From contig JBGAFV010000001.1 in NCBI GenBank assembly GCA_044227095.1, positions 2,108,001-2,172,000 of the forward strand: a stretch of 64,000 nt of DNA. The letters are read 5' to 3'. Shown here one piece after another: positions 34,936-44,270 of the stretch. The notes under the pieces were generated by a model, which saw only the letters and a program-made list of their open reading frames with translations, did not search any database and was not told the DNA's origin. Every line of letters starts with the position of its first letter. Position 1 is the first letter of the stretch. A program made the position numbers and the translations under genes. This DNA comes from JACMLD01 sp044227095. Lineage in GTDB: Bacteria; Bacteroidota; Bacteroidia; Chitinophagales; Chitinophagaceae.

Positions 34936-34964
34936 AACTAAACAGGTATACCGGTAGTACGCAA

Positions 34965-36440
34965 TTAACGTTTTAACGGATGCCTGTATTGTACAGAAAA
35001 ATTTATACCAAAACTGCTAAGCCTGATATCTCCGAATCCAACACCACTTAATGGTATTTTAGCATAGGGCTCAACCTGCAAATTCATGTGTTTGCCGATA
35101 TTTTTTTCAAACCCGCCAGATAGATGAAGTATGGAAAAAACATGGTTGAATGTACTGTCGTTTGTCCACTGTGCCGAAGCAGGCATACCCTGCATATTTT
35201 TATACGAATAATCGTAATACTGTTCTTTCATGAAATAAGAAGACAGGCCTGTGCTTGCAAAGAATCGTATTTTGGATGATGGGTTAAATGTATACCTCGC
35301 CAGTAATGGCACTTCCCACATGCGGCAATAGCCTTCAACCAGCCTCAGGTCCACATACTGTGTCCAGTAATGTTTAGGCGGATGATAATCGCTGCCATTG
35401 AGTGTATAATTCTTCTTCGTGTATATAAGACCGGTATATACGGACCAGTGTTTGCTGAACTGATAACCACCCATCAAGCCAAAATTGTAACCAACGTTAT
35501 CGCTATGCGTAAACTTAACAGTGCTTAAATCAAGACCAGCAGTAAGTCCTATATTAATTGCCCTGTCGTGTTTAGCTTTCGTTTTTTTTCTGGCAGTATC
35601 TGCAGAATCTTTTGTGGTTGCCTTTGTTTCAGGATCAGTTACCGCAACAGGTTTAGCAGCAGGTTTTGTATTAGCTAACGTATCTGATGTGCCTGTAGGC
35701 ACAACTGCATCTGGGTTATGGATAACAGTGTTGTTGTTTTTTATTTCAGACGTATTGCTGTTGTCTGCAATTATGCCAGTCTGGTCATTATCGTTAGTGT
35801 TATTTTCCCGGGCAGCAATGGTATTTTTATTCAACCCATTTTTATTGCCGGGTTTTCTTTGATTTTTATTTGGTATGATAACTCCTGCACCAGCAATATT
35901 GGCGTATTTTTTATTGGGGACAGCCTTATAAATAGTATTGGGATTATTAGCTAATGTAATAGCCTGTTGCTGAATTTTTTTATCAACAGTTGAATTTGCT
36001 TTGGCGGTTGCTTTATTATTGTTTGCTTCAGGTGCAGATACAACATTACTGGTTTCTGCATTTGCTGTTGTTGATGCAGGTAAATTCTTTTTTTCTGCAT
36101 TGCTTTCAACTGTAGCTGCATTGCCGGAGGCGTTTGCGCCAGGTATAGTTGTTGTTTTATTATTTGCCGGTTTGCTTTCAATATTTTTATCGCCTGCTAT
36201 TGTTGTTGACGGTTTGCTATTGATCTTGCCACCATACCAAATTGCACTGCCGGCCAGCGATAAGCCAAGCAGCAACAGGAAGAAAAAGAAAAAGCCCCGG
36301 CGCTTTTTTTCTTTTTCCTGTGGCAATTCTTTATCAAGGACTTGCTGAAGCGCATCCCACGACGGTGTACCCGGCGCATGGTAGTGCTCAGCAGCATCCC
36401 TGCTTAAACGATCAATATCTTTGTCATCTGGTTTGTACAT
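34965..36440 (-). CDS. Candidate dual membrane-spanning anti-sigma protein with outer-membrane barrel
   Basis: The 491-residue protein starts with a cytoplasmic segment of about 48 residues (HAPGTPSWDALQQVLDKELP), then one very hydrophobic helix (49-69). A disordered linker of about 220 residues rich in Asn, Thr, Ala and Lys follows, and then a C-terminal beta-barrel domain (about 293-491) like PorT-type outer-membrane proteins. No cleavable signal peptide is seen, so the chain could cross the inner membrane, the periplasm and the outer membrane. It overlaps the sigma-factor gene by 17 bases. The design matches dual membrane-spanning anti-sigma factors described in Bacteroides. The ATG at 36440 is preferred to 36524, which would overlap the sigma gene further. 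Confidence 0.78.
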   Translation of the reverse strand: MYKPDDKDIDRLSRDAAEHYHAPGTPSWDALQQVLDKELPQEKEKKRRGFFFFFLLLLGLSLAGSAIWYGGKINSKPSTTIAGDKNIESKPANNKTTTIPGANASGNAATVESNAEKKNLPASTTANAETSNVVSAPEANNNKATAKANSTVDKKIQQQAITLANNPNTIYKAVPNKKYANIAGAGVIIPNKNQRKPGNKNGLNKNTIAARENNTNDNDQTGIIADNSNTSEIKNNNTVIHNPDAVVPTGTSDTLANTKPAAKPVAVTDPETKATTKDSADTARKKTKAKHDRAINIGLTAGLDLSTVKFTHSDNVGYNFGLMGGYQFSKHWSVYTGLIYTKKNYTLNGSDYHPPKHYWTQYVDLRLVEGYCRMWEVPLLARYTFNPSSKIRFFASTGLSSYFMKEQYYDYSYKNMQGMPASAQWTNDSTFNHVFSILHLSGGFEKNIGKHMNLQVEPYAKIPLSGVGFGDIRLSSFGINFSVQYRHPLKR

Positions 36441-37014
36441 ACGTGTTGTACTGGGTTTGTTGCGAAATGATTTTCCGCAGGTTATGCCTGGCTTTTGACA
36501 GGTTGGATTTGGATGCACCCACACTAATCTGAAGTTGGGTGGCTATTTCTTCATGTGTCATTCCTTCTATAGCAAACAGGTTGAATACTGTTCTGTATAC
36601 CGGCGTTAATTGCTTTATGGCTTCAATTATTTCTTCGTATGATAGCCTGTCGATAGCTGTTTCCTGTGTGTCGGGTATAGCTTCAGCATCTGCGGTGTAA
36701 GCATGTCCGTTTACCAAAGAATGGGATTTGCGCAAATAATCAATACAGGTATTAATAATGATGCGCTTAAACCATGCTTTAAACAATGCTTCCGTGTTTA
36801 ATTGCCTTCCTGCATCAAACATGTGCATGTTTTTAAACAGCTTTACAAAAGATTCATTGGTAAGCTCCTCTGCTTCGGGCTGGTGATTGGTATAGCGATA
36901 GCAGATTTTCATTGCATAGCCGTACAGCCAACGGTATACTTCCCCCTGGCTGTTGCGGTCGTTTTTGCAACATCCGTCAACGAGCGTCAATATATTAACA
37001 GCTTCATCGCCCAA
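36424..37014 (-). CDS. ECF RNA polymerase sigma factor
   Basis: This 196-residue sigma-70 family protein of the extracytoplasmic function group has sigma region 2 at about 25-95 (PEAEELTNESFVKLFKN and FKAWFKRIIINTCIDYLRK) and region 4 at about 135-185 (LTPVYRTVFNLFAIEGMTHE). The next gene, overlapping by 17 bases, encodes the probable anti-sigma partner, so envelope state is likely to control it. No iron-siderophore receptor pair is next to it, unlike FecI-type systems. Confidence 0.93.
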   Translation of the reverse strand: MGDEAVNILTLVDGCCKNDRNSQGEVYRWLYGYAMKICYRYTNHQPEAEELTNESFVKLFKNMHMFDAGRQLNTEALFKAWFKRIIINTCIDYLRKSHSLVNGHAYTADAEAIPDTQETAIDRLSYEEIIEAIKQLTPVYRTVFNLFAIEGMTHEEIATQLQISVGASKSNLSKARHNLRKIISQQTQYNTYVQTR

Positions 37015-37135
37015 AATATAGCTGGTGTAAGAAGGTATGGTTATTAATTTATTGTTGCTTTCAATACGAAAGCAGAACTTAGCTGGTTGCCTGTAAAAAT
37101 ATTTTAATTCTAAGTAGTATGCAAGGTTTGGTCTA

Positions 37136-37143
37136 CAAAATTA
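37136..37143 (-). promoter_or_regulatory. Possible -7 element TAATTTTG for the sigma-factor operon
   Basis: The minus strand reads TAATTTTG, a match to TAnnTTTG, about 120 bases before the sigma gene start. The -33 box is unclear. Confidence 0.3.
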
Positions 37144-37236
37144 CGCAAATCGTAAAAACCCTAAAAGACTAGCTTTTAACATTTTAATTGCAGCATCGTT
37201 AAATTGACGATGGTCTGTGGTCAAAAACCCCCTGTT

Positions 37237-37749
37237 ATGAAATCTTTTCTTACCTCTATTTTCGGTTTTCTGTTTTTATGCCTTGGCTGTTCACAGTCTG
37301 TACATGCACAGTCTTCATACGAACGGCCCATGGAAACCACCAGCAATGCTTCGCAGATTTATTTTGAGCTTGGCGGGCCGGGCATTATCTATTCATTTAA
37401 CTACGATGGCCGCTTTGGCAAATATGAAAACGGACTCGGTTTCAGGGTAGGTTTTGGTGGGGCTTCTGTAAACGGGAGTGGTTATTATGCAATACCTGTT
37501 CAGCTTAATTACCTGGCGGGATCCAGAGGAAAATATTTTGAATTTGGTGCAGGGGTAACGCATGCCCCTGGCCTTGAATTATTTGACAACGATGGCGACA
37601 CTTACGGAACCATGACTTTTGGTTTCAGGAAACAACCTGTTGGAAAAAAAGGTTTTGTATTTCGTGTTGCATTTACACCAATACTTCAGTTTGACCATGG
37701 TGGAAGTTTTCTTCCTTTTGCAGGTGTAAGCTGGGGATATAAATTTTAG
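37237..37749 (+). CDS. Outer-membrane barrel-like protein of unknown function
   Basis: This 170-residue protein has a signal peptide (about 1-25, ending VHAQ). The mature part has alternating glycine and aromatic strands (FNYDGRFGKYENGLGFRVGF and YFEFGAGVTHAPG) and ends in a Phe, as outer-membrane barrels do. It is divergent from the sigma-factor operon. ATG 37237 is used rather than 37204 because it begins the signal peptide. The function is unknown. Confidence 0.7.
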   Translation: MKSFLTSIFGFLFLCLGCSQSVHAQSSYERPMETTSNASQIYFELGGPGIIYSFNYDGRFGKYENGLGFRVGFGGASVNGSGYYAIPVQLNYLAGSRGKYFEFGAGVTHAPGLELFDNDGDTYGTMTFGFRKQPVGKKGFVFRVAFTPILQFDHGGSFLPFAGVSWGYKF

Positions 37750-37799
37750 TATTGAGTATATAGTATTTAGATGCTCGGCAAAGTCTTTATACTGAATAC
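37749..37799. terminator. Word-repeat inverted repeat at a convergent junction
   Basis: GTATTGAGTAT (37749-37759) pairs with ATACTGAATAC (37789-37799), 10 of 11 matching. It lies between the barrel gene and the DUF4403 gene, which converge. Related AGTAT-word repeats occur at 42119 and 49180-49282. Confidence 0.5.
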
Positions 37800-37806
37800 T
37801 GCCTTT

Positions 37807-39201
37807 CTACAAACTCGTAATTACAATAGACGCATTAGCACGTGTACAGGTTTGCGCTTGTAATACATCTTTGCCCGCAATTAGGCTAAGCACTCTTATA
37901 TCTGTAAGGCTGCCGGTAGAAAATACACCATCCATTATTTTTTTATTAAGCTGTGCATCTATGCTTTTTTTGTTTTGCTGAACAAGGTCGGCAATGCTGA
38001 TGGTTGCTTTTTCTCTTAATGCATGCAAAATCTTGTTGCTAAAAAAAGTTTTGCCAACATTTAATATAAAATCTTTGCTTTTTAAAGAATAGTCCAAATC
38101 TGGAATGATAATAACCTGGCTGCTTGTATCCAGTTGCGGTGTACCCGTTAAGAAAAGCGATCCTTTCTTATCACCATCAAAATCTACTAGTATTTCTACC
38201 TTGCCATCTTCTGCACCATTTAATTGTACGTTCTTAATTATCACCTGGCGCCCTTCTATTAGAAATGAAGTGTCTTTTACCAGTTGATTAATGATGCTGT
38301 TGATAAATGGATAATCATACTTTGCATTGGTATAAATGGTTATGCCTGGCGTGACATCTGCACTTTGCAATGGCGGTAAAAAAGAAGCTGTATAGTTATT
38401 AGTGCTATCGCTATGCAGTTCCGGAAAACAATAAATGCCCAGTGTTGCCTGCAATGTATCTTTAACGCTGTTCATCTTTCCCATTTTTACTGCAGACGGA
38501 TTTATTTTTATGTAGCCGTATTTATCAAGCGGTATTTTTTTGTTGATTCTTTCTGCAAGCGTTTTGGTAGTGCTGGTAAAATCGAGGCCGTTTACAACAC
38601 TGTCCATAGAATAACAAAAAGCATTGGTAGAAGATTTTATGCTATCCATTACCTGTTGGGTGATGTCCAGGTTAAACATGGAAACAGTGCATTTTTCATA
38701 CGCAGTTGCTTTTTGCGCTATTGTTCTTGTATGCACGGTATAGTTTGGCTGAAGCTGTAAAACAGAGTTGATGTAAATATCTGTTTTGCGCATGGGCTCT
38801 TTGCCAAAACCGCAACTGCCGCCTATCCATGGCGATGTTTGTTTGCCAAATGCACAAACACATTTTTCACCGGCAACCTGGTAGCTGCCGCTCAGTTTTA
38901 CCATTACCTGGTTGTTTACGCAATTAAAAGTAAAACCACCGGGCACAAAGCGGTATTTGTAATGAAAGTCGCAGGCGGTTTGCAGGTATTGTGGCCATCC
39001 ATCGCTGGTTACTTCTTTAGGTACAAGCACAGCTGCTTTTTCAAGAAAAGGCGCCATAGCTACTTTTACCGGTATGTTGATGTTTGATTCTGGTAAAGGC
39101 GGCAGCACATTTACCACTGGTATAGTGTTGTAAGTTTTTTTGGAAGAAACGCATGATAGCAGCACAAGGGGAAGACTAAAAATCAAAAGCCATTTGCTCA
39201 T
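37807..39201 (-). CDS. DUF4403-family lipoprotein
   Basis: The 464-residue protein has a lipoprotein signal (LPLVLLSC, Cys17) and the general pattern of DUF4403 proteins: an opening NINIPVKVAMAPFLEKA, several duplicated beta-rich domains and a Cys-rich loop (GEKCVCAFGKQ, GGSCGFGKE). These are thought to be lipid-binding-like envelope proteins, but their role is not established. It is a single gene, divergent from the T9SS cargo gene. Confidence 0.75.
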   Translation of the reverse strand: MSKWLLIFSLPLVLLSCVSSKKTYNTIPVVNVLPPLPESNINIPVKVAMAPFLEKAAVLVPKEVTSDGWPQYLQTACDFHYKYRFVPGGFTFNCVNNQVMVKLSGSYQVAGEKCVCAFGKQTSPWIGGSCGFGKEPMRKTDIYINSVLQLQPNYTVHTRTIAQKATAYEKCTVSMFNLDITQQVMDSIKSSTNAFCYSMDSVVNGLDFTSTTKTLAERINKKIPLDKYGYIKINPSAVKMGKMNSVKDTLQATLGIYCFPELHSDSTNNYTASFLPPLQSADVTPGITIYTNAKYDYPFINSIINQLVKDTSFLIEGRQVIIKNVQLNGAEDGKVEILVDFDGDKKGSLFLTGTPQLDTSSQVIIIPDLDYSLKSKDFILNVGKTFFSNKILHALREKATISIADLVQQNKKSIDAQLNKKIMDGVFSTGSLTDIRVLSLIAGKDVLQAQTCTRANASIVITSL

Positions 39202-39287
39202 TAAAACCTGTTTTGAAAGCTAAAATTAAGCTGCAAATTGATAATGGAATGCAAATAGTTTTATTGTGAAATAATTTCTGATTTCTT

Positions 39288-39357
39288 GATTTAGGGATTT
39301 TTTTTTGATTCAGGCAATTGAGCATACCTGAAGCATACCTCTCAAAATCCCTAAATC
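39288..39357. repeat. 14-bp inverted repeat between divergent genes
   Basis: GATTTAGGGATTTT (39288-39301) is the exact reverse complement of AAAATCCCTAAATC (39344-39357), with a 42-base loop that holds two near copies of AGCATACCT. It lies in the 291-base spacer between the DUF4403 and T9SS cargo genes. Confidence 0.65.
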
Positions 39358-39492
39358 TCGAAATTTACTACTGGTTCAGAAGCAACTATGTCTGCTAAAA
39401 AATCGTATATTCATCAACCTTTTACTATAAAATTTCTGCTGAATCGTAACACTGCACCGCCGTTTTAATATTTATTCAGAGTAACCGGGCTA

Positions 39493-42108
39493 ATGAAGAA
39501 AATCACCACTTTCTTTTTTTGTGTTTGCTGCATGTTTGCTGCAAGAGCAGACCATATTACCGGCGGAGAAATGTATTATACCTATGCTGGCATTGCTAAC
39601 GATGAATACCAGTACAATGTGGTGCTAAAGCTTTTTATGCGTTGCAATAGCGGAAGGTTTTTTAGCGATCCTACTGTTATGTCGGTTTTCGATCGTGTTA
39701 CTGGTGCTCATATAAAAGACATTAGCGTACCGCTTGGCAACCAGGAAAACCTGAGCATTTCAAGTACTAACCCCTGTATTACAGATCCGCCAACTGTATG
39801 TTATGTGGTTGGTTATTTTTATTTCAGGGTATCATTGCCACCATCACAAAATGGTTATTTAATTGCAAGCCAGGTAAATTACCGTGTGGCAAATATTAAT
39901 AATTTCGGCACTTACGTACAGGTTGGCGCCACGTATACAGCAGAAATTCCCGGAAACAAACCTGGTGTAACCGAAGCACCGGCAAATAACGGTGCACATT
40001 TCACCGGAGACGATCTTGTAGTGATTTGCGAAAACAATTCTTTCTCTTATAGTTTTGCTGCCGAAGATGCAGATGGAGATGACTTAAGGTACACATTCTG
40101 CAATGCCTATGCAGGGGGAAATGCCGGAACCCCGGGCAATAGCCAGCCTGCTTCATCTCCCCCTTATGCGTCGGTGCCTTATGGGTTTCCAACTTTTTCA
40201 CCTTCTTCGCCATTGGGCAACCGGGTAAAAATTGATCCTTTAACCGGGTTGATTACAGGAATTGCACCTGCAGAAGGAAAATATGTAGTTACTGTTTGTG
40301 TTTCAGAATTACGCAATGGGGTTGTTATTGCCACACAGCGAAAAGACCTGCAGATAAACATCGCTTCCTGTACCATTGCTTCTGCTACGCTGGAACCGCA
40401 ATACACCATATGCAAGGATGTGCCCGAAATTAATCTTACCAATCTTTCTACCAGTCCGCTTATAAAATCTTACGAGTGGACACTGGTAAACAGTGCAGGT
40501 AATGTTGTTCTCACTTCTGCTGCACCAACACCATCATATACATTTACAGATACAGGGCTTTACAGGATAAGGCTATTTATTAATAAAAATGATCTCTGTT
40601 CAGACTCCAGCAGCGCACCTGTAAAAGTATATCCGGGCTTTAAACCAAATTTTACCAGCTCTGGCATTTGCGTAAATAAACCAACTTTGTTTAAAGATGC
40701 TTCTACCAGCAGGTACGGTGTTGTTTCTGAATGGAGCTGGGATTTTGGCCAGCAGTATGATTATTTTGATGTGTCTTCTATTGCCAATCCTTCTTTTACT
40801 TATCCCGATGCAGGGCCGAAAAATATACGTTTAATAGTAACCGATAGCAAAGGTTGTATAGATAGCGTAACCAAAGAACTTGATATTGTTGAGAAACCGC
40901 CTGTACAAATGGCTTTTCGCGATAGCCTTATTTGCGTTACCGATAAAGTACAGTTACAGGCAAATGGAAGTGGTGTGTTTACATGGTCTCCGGTGGTAAA
41001 TATTACTGGTGAGGGAACAGCTTCGCCAATAGTTTCTCCTGCAGTAACAACAACCTATTATGCAGATCTTGACGATAATGGATGCAAAAACCGCGACTCA
41101 GTAAAAATAAGGGTAGTAGATCATGTTAATTTACTGGCTATGGCCGATACCGTTATTTGTAGTACAGACAATATTCAACTGCATATTGTATCAGACGGGT
41201 TGAAGTATTCCTGGCAGCCTGCTGCGCAATTTGTAAATGCAAATGTTGCTAATGCTACAGCCATTACCAACAACACAACCTTGTATGAAGTAACAGCATC
41301 TATAGGCAGTTGTACTGCAAAAGATCAGGTGCTGGTTACCACTGTTCCATATCCTATTGCCAATGCTGGTGCCGATACATTAATATGTTATGGCACTACT
41401 GCACAATTACATGGTGCTGCAAACGGCAATTCATTTGTATGGACACCTGCGAGTTTGCTTACTAATGCAACCAGTCTTAACCCTGTTGCAAACCCTGTTG
41501 GCACCACTGCCTATATATTATTTGCTTACGATAGTAAAGGCTGCCCCAAACCCGGTCTTGATACTGTATTGGTAAAAATGCTTCCACCAATAAATGCTTA
41601 TGCAGGGCACGATACCACTATTGTAACCAAGCAACCCCTTCAATTAAATGCTTCAGGTGGTATTAAATATTTGTGGGCACCAACTGCTAATTTAACGGCA
41701 ATAGACATTGCTAATCCGGTGGCCATGTTTAAGGATCCTGCTAATAACTTTCAATACAAAGTGCTGGTGTATAATGAGGCCAATTGTGTTGATTCTGCCT
41801 ATATAAGGGTAAAAGTATACAGCACCCCGCCAACCGTTTTTGTGCCCAATGCTTTTACACCAAACCACGATGGTAAAAATGATTATTTAAAACCTATAAC
41901 AGCAGGTATTCAGCACCTGGAATATTTTAACGTGTACAATCGCTGGGGGCAATTGGTATTTAGTAATACAGACTCGGAGTCTCCGGGCTGGGATGGGCGC
42001 CTTGCAGGCAAAGACCAGGTAGCAGATGCCTATGTTTGGGTTTTGAAGGCTATTGACTATAACGGAAATGTATTTACGGAGAAGGGAGTAACACTTTTGC
42101 TAAGATGA
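39493..42108 (+). CDS. Type IX-secreted protein with gliding-motility C-terminal domain
   Basis: This 871-residue secreted protein has a signal peptide (about 1-19), an N-terminal region starting HITGGEMYYTYAG that is common to Bacteroidota surface proteins, PKD-like beta domains (SEWSWDFGQQYDYF) and repeated beta units. It ends in the type B sorting domain of type IX secretion (VFVPNAFTPNHDGKNDYLKP, then YNRWGQLVF and DAYVWVLKAIDYNG). It should be exported to the cell surface or medium. Its function could be adhesion; no enzyme domain is seen. Confidence 0.9.
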   Translation: MKKITTFFFCVCCMFAARADHITGGEMYYTYAGIANDEYQYNVVLKLFMRCNSGRFFSDPTVMSVFDRVTGAHIKDISVPLGNQENLSISSTNPCITDPPTVCYVVGYFYFRVSLPPSQNGYLIASQVNYRVANINNFGTYVQVGATYTAEIPGNKPGVTEAPANNGAHFTGDDLVVICENNSFSYSFAAEDADGDDLRYTFCNAYAGGNAGTPGNSQPASSPPYASVPYGFPTFSPSSPLGNRVKIDPLTGLITGIAPAEGKYVVTVCVSELRNGVVIATQRKDLQINIASCTIASATLEPQYTICKDVPEINLTNLSTSPLIKSYEWTLVNSAGNVVLTSAAPTPSYTFTDTGLYRIRLFINKNDLCSDSSSAPVKVYPGFKPNFTSSGICVNKPTLFKDASTSRYGVVSEWSWDFGQQYDYFDVSSIANPSFTYPDAGPKNIRLIVTDSKGCIDSVTKELDIVEKPPVQMAFRDSLICVTDKVQLQANGSGVFTWSPVVNITGEGTASPIVSPAVTTTYYADLDDNGCKNRDSVKIRVVDHVNLLAMADTVICSTDNIQLHIVSDGLKYSWQPAAQFVNANVANATAITNNTTLYEVTASIGSCTAKDQVLVTTVPYPIANAGADTLICYGTTAQLHGAANGNSFVWTPASLLTNATSLNPVANPVGTTAYILFAYDSKGCPKPGLDTVLVKMLPPINAYAGHDTTIVTKQPLQLNASGGIKYLWAPTANLTAIDIANPVAMFKDPANNFQYKVLVYNEANCVDSAYIRVKVYSTPPTVFVPNAFTPNHDGKNDYLKPITAGIQHLEYFNVYNRWGQLVFSNTDSESPGWDGRLAGKDQVADAYVWVLKAIDYNGNVFTEKGVTLLLR

Positions 42109-42689
42109 TTAGAGGGTATTTAGTATGCAGTATCTAGTATAAAGACTCGTGTGTGCAATAATAAAAAATTTCTGTGTCCTTAGTGTCTCCGTGGTTCAGT
42201 GGTTCGAATCGTAAAAATACGGTTTCGTTTAAAAAGTTTTTTTAAATAGCACACCCGTTATAAGCTGCTGTTAATCAAATTATTTTTGGAAAAAAATAAA
42301 TTTTACTGAGGAGTTAATAAGAAAAAGCAGGAGGGATTTGAAAAAAAAATTTTGAAATTTCGGTTTTCTATATAATTTCACGCCTTCTACAAAAAAAAAG
42401 GGTCCTTCCGTAGAAACGGACTGACCTCTAACGATTGCTTGCCATATGAAATTCTTCGAAATATGTTGAGCTGCTTGAACAGCTTTCTTTTGCTTTTAAC
42501 GACCTTTAACGATTATCCATTTGCTTTGCCAATCAACATCTCCAACACTCCTTTTTCTTTCGACACAGTAAAGATAGGGTGTGTTGGGATGTTATTTTAA
42601 TCAAGTTATAAGTGTTTTTATTACGCTTAAACGGTGCCCGGAAGACGCAAAACCTTGACCCTCGTGGGTTCTATGAAAATTAATTTATT
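42109..42689. other. 581-base spacer with word repeats and a structured hairpin
   Basis: No gene of useful length is seen. The left end has AGTAT-word repeats (42119-42142) and a GTGTCTCCGTGGTT-type repeat (42180-42205). A designed-looking hairpin lies at 42401-42426. The right half has paired phrases (AACGATTGC and AACGATTAT, AACGACC) and should carry the promoter or leader of the gene at 42690. Confidence 0.45.
42401..42426 (+). ncRNA. Possible structured leader hairpin
   Basis: GGTC-ct-TCCGT-agaa-ACGGA-ct-GACC forms a 4-bp and a 5-bp helix around a symmetric 2x2 internal loop with an AGAA tetraloop. An A9 run precedes it. It starts 289 bases before the next ATG and may be part of a leader or small RNA, but no family is recognised. 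Confidence 0.3.
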
Positions 42690-44246
42690 ATGTCCAACCG
42701 TTTTTCAGATAGTTTATTTCAACTAGTCCAGTCGCTGGAAAAGTCGGAAAAAAGGAATTTTAAGCTATATATCAAGCGAAGTTCGGGCAACGAAGACCTT
42801 AAAATAATTGAGCTTTTCGATGCACTGGATAAGCTGAAAGAATACGATGAAGCTGTTCTGCTAAAAAAACTGCCTTCTATTAAAAAACCCCAGCTGTCTA
42901 ACATAAAGGTTCACCTCTATAAACAATTGCTGGCAAGCCTGCGCCTGCTTAAAAGTGCAGATAGTATAGATCTCCAGTTAAATGAACAGTTCGATTATGC
43001 CCATATTCTGTATAAAAAAGGACTTTTTGCACAAAGCCTGAAAATACTGGACAAGGCAAAAGAAACTGCCAAAGCCAACCAGAAGTTTAATTTCCTCACA
43101 CTGGTACTTGCCCTGGAAAAACGCATAGAGATGCTGCATATAACACGCAGTATGCAAAGCCGCGCCGAACAACTTTCTATTGAAACAGTTGAAGTAACCG
43201 GCAGGATAGATATGGTGGCAAAACTTTCTAACCTGGCATTGCAACTATACAGTTGGTTTATTAAAAATGGCCACGCCCGCAATGCAAAAGATGAAACTGC
43301 GGTAAAGGAATTTTTTAAAACCAATCTTCCGCCCAATGCACAGGAGCAGGATGGGTTTTATGAAAAACTTTATCTCTTCCAGAGCTATTCGTGGTATGCT
43401 TTTATACGGCTGGATTTTTTGATGTACTACCGGTATTCACAAAAATGGGTAGATCTTTTTACTGCGCAACCGCTTATGCAGCGGGTAGAAACAGGCCACT
43501 ATATTAAAGGATTGCACACTTTATTAAATGCACATTTTGATTTACGCAATTACGACAAATTTGAAATAGTCCTCCGCCAGTTTGAAACATTTGCAGATAC
43601 TGAAAGGGTAAAAGACCACGACAACTTCCGTATACAGGCGTTTATTTATATTACCAGTGCAAAAATTAATCAGCACACTATGCTGGGCACGTTTAAAGAA
43701 GGCTTGCTGCTTGTACCTGCTATTGAAGAAAAATTAAGTGAGTACGATTTGTTTATAGACAACCACCGCATAATGGTGCTAAACTATAAAATAGCCAGTC
43801 TTTATTTTGGCAGCGAAGATTACAGCACTTGTATAGACTACCTGCAGAAAATTATAAACGAACAGGTAGACATGAGGGACGATTTGCAATCTTATGCAAG
43901 GCTATTGCACCTGCTGGCCCATTTTGAAATGGGTAATTATGAACTGATGGAATACCTTACAAAATCTGTTTACCGCTTTATGGCAAAGAAGCAAAACATT
44001 ACTGTACTGGAAGAAGAGATGTTTAAGTTTCTTCGTACATCGTTTCAGTTGCCAAGACAACGCCTTAGGGCCGAGCTTGAAACTTTTTTGCAGAAAGTAA
44101 AAAAGTTTGAGAAGAACCGTTTTGAAACAAGGGCGTTTGCCTACCTGGATATAATTTCATGGCTTGAAGGAAAAGTTTACCAGAAGCCTATGGCTACTAT
44201 TATACATGAAAAATACCTGCAAAACAGGAAAAGGGTATTTGCGTAA
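42690..44246 (+). CDS. Conserved TPR-like protein of unknown function
   Basis: This 518-residue cytoplasmic protein has no signal peptide or membrane helix. The sequence is helical throughout, with repeats like FAQSLKILDKAKETAKANQK that suggest TPR-type helix pairs. The N-terminus (SLEKSEKRNFKLYIKRSSGNEDLKII) is basic. It looks like a conserved Bacteroidota protein, but I do not recognise a characterised family. Its long upstream spacer suggests independent regulation. Confidence 0.75.
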   Translation: MSNRFSDSLFQLVQSLEKSEKRNFKLYIKRSSGNEDLKIIELFDALDKLKEYDEAVLLKKLPSIKKPQLSNIKVHLYKQLLASLRLLKSADSIDLQLNEQFDYAHILYKKGLFAQSLKILDKAKETAKANQKFNFLTLVLALEKRIEMLHITRSMQSRAEQLSIETVEVTGRIDMVAKLSNLALQLYSWFIKNGHARNAKDETAVKEFFKTNLPPNAQEQDGFYEKLYLFQSYSWYAFIRLDFLMYYRYSQKWVDLFTAQPLMQRVETGHYIKGLHTLLNAHFDLRNYDKFEIVLRQFETFADTERVKDHDNFRIQAFIYITSAKINQHTMLGTFKEGLLLVPAIEEKLSEYDLFIDNHRIMVLNYKIASLYFGSEDYSTCIDYLQKIINEQVDMRDDLQSYARLLHLLAHFEMGNYELMEYLTKSVYRFMAKKQNITVLEEEMFKFLRTSFQLPRQRLRAELETFLQKVKKFEKNRFETRAFAYLDIISWLEGKVYQKPMATIIHEKYLQNRKRVFA

Positions 44247-44270
44247 TTAAATTTAATGAAAACTCAATTT

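Noticed and set aside
36424..36524. Upstream ATG at 36524 for the anti-sigma barrel protein
   Set aside because: It would overlap the sigma-factor gene by about 100 bases and add a Cys-rich stretch unlike the family; ATG 36440 is better.
42180..42215. Possible tRNA end, because GGTTCGAATC resembles a T-loop
   Set aside because: No acceptor, D or anticodon arms can be built around it, and the phrase belongs to a GTGTCTCCGTGGTT-type repeat.
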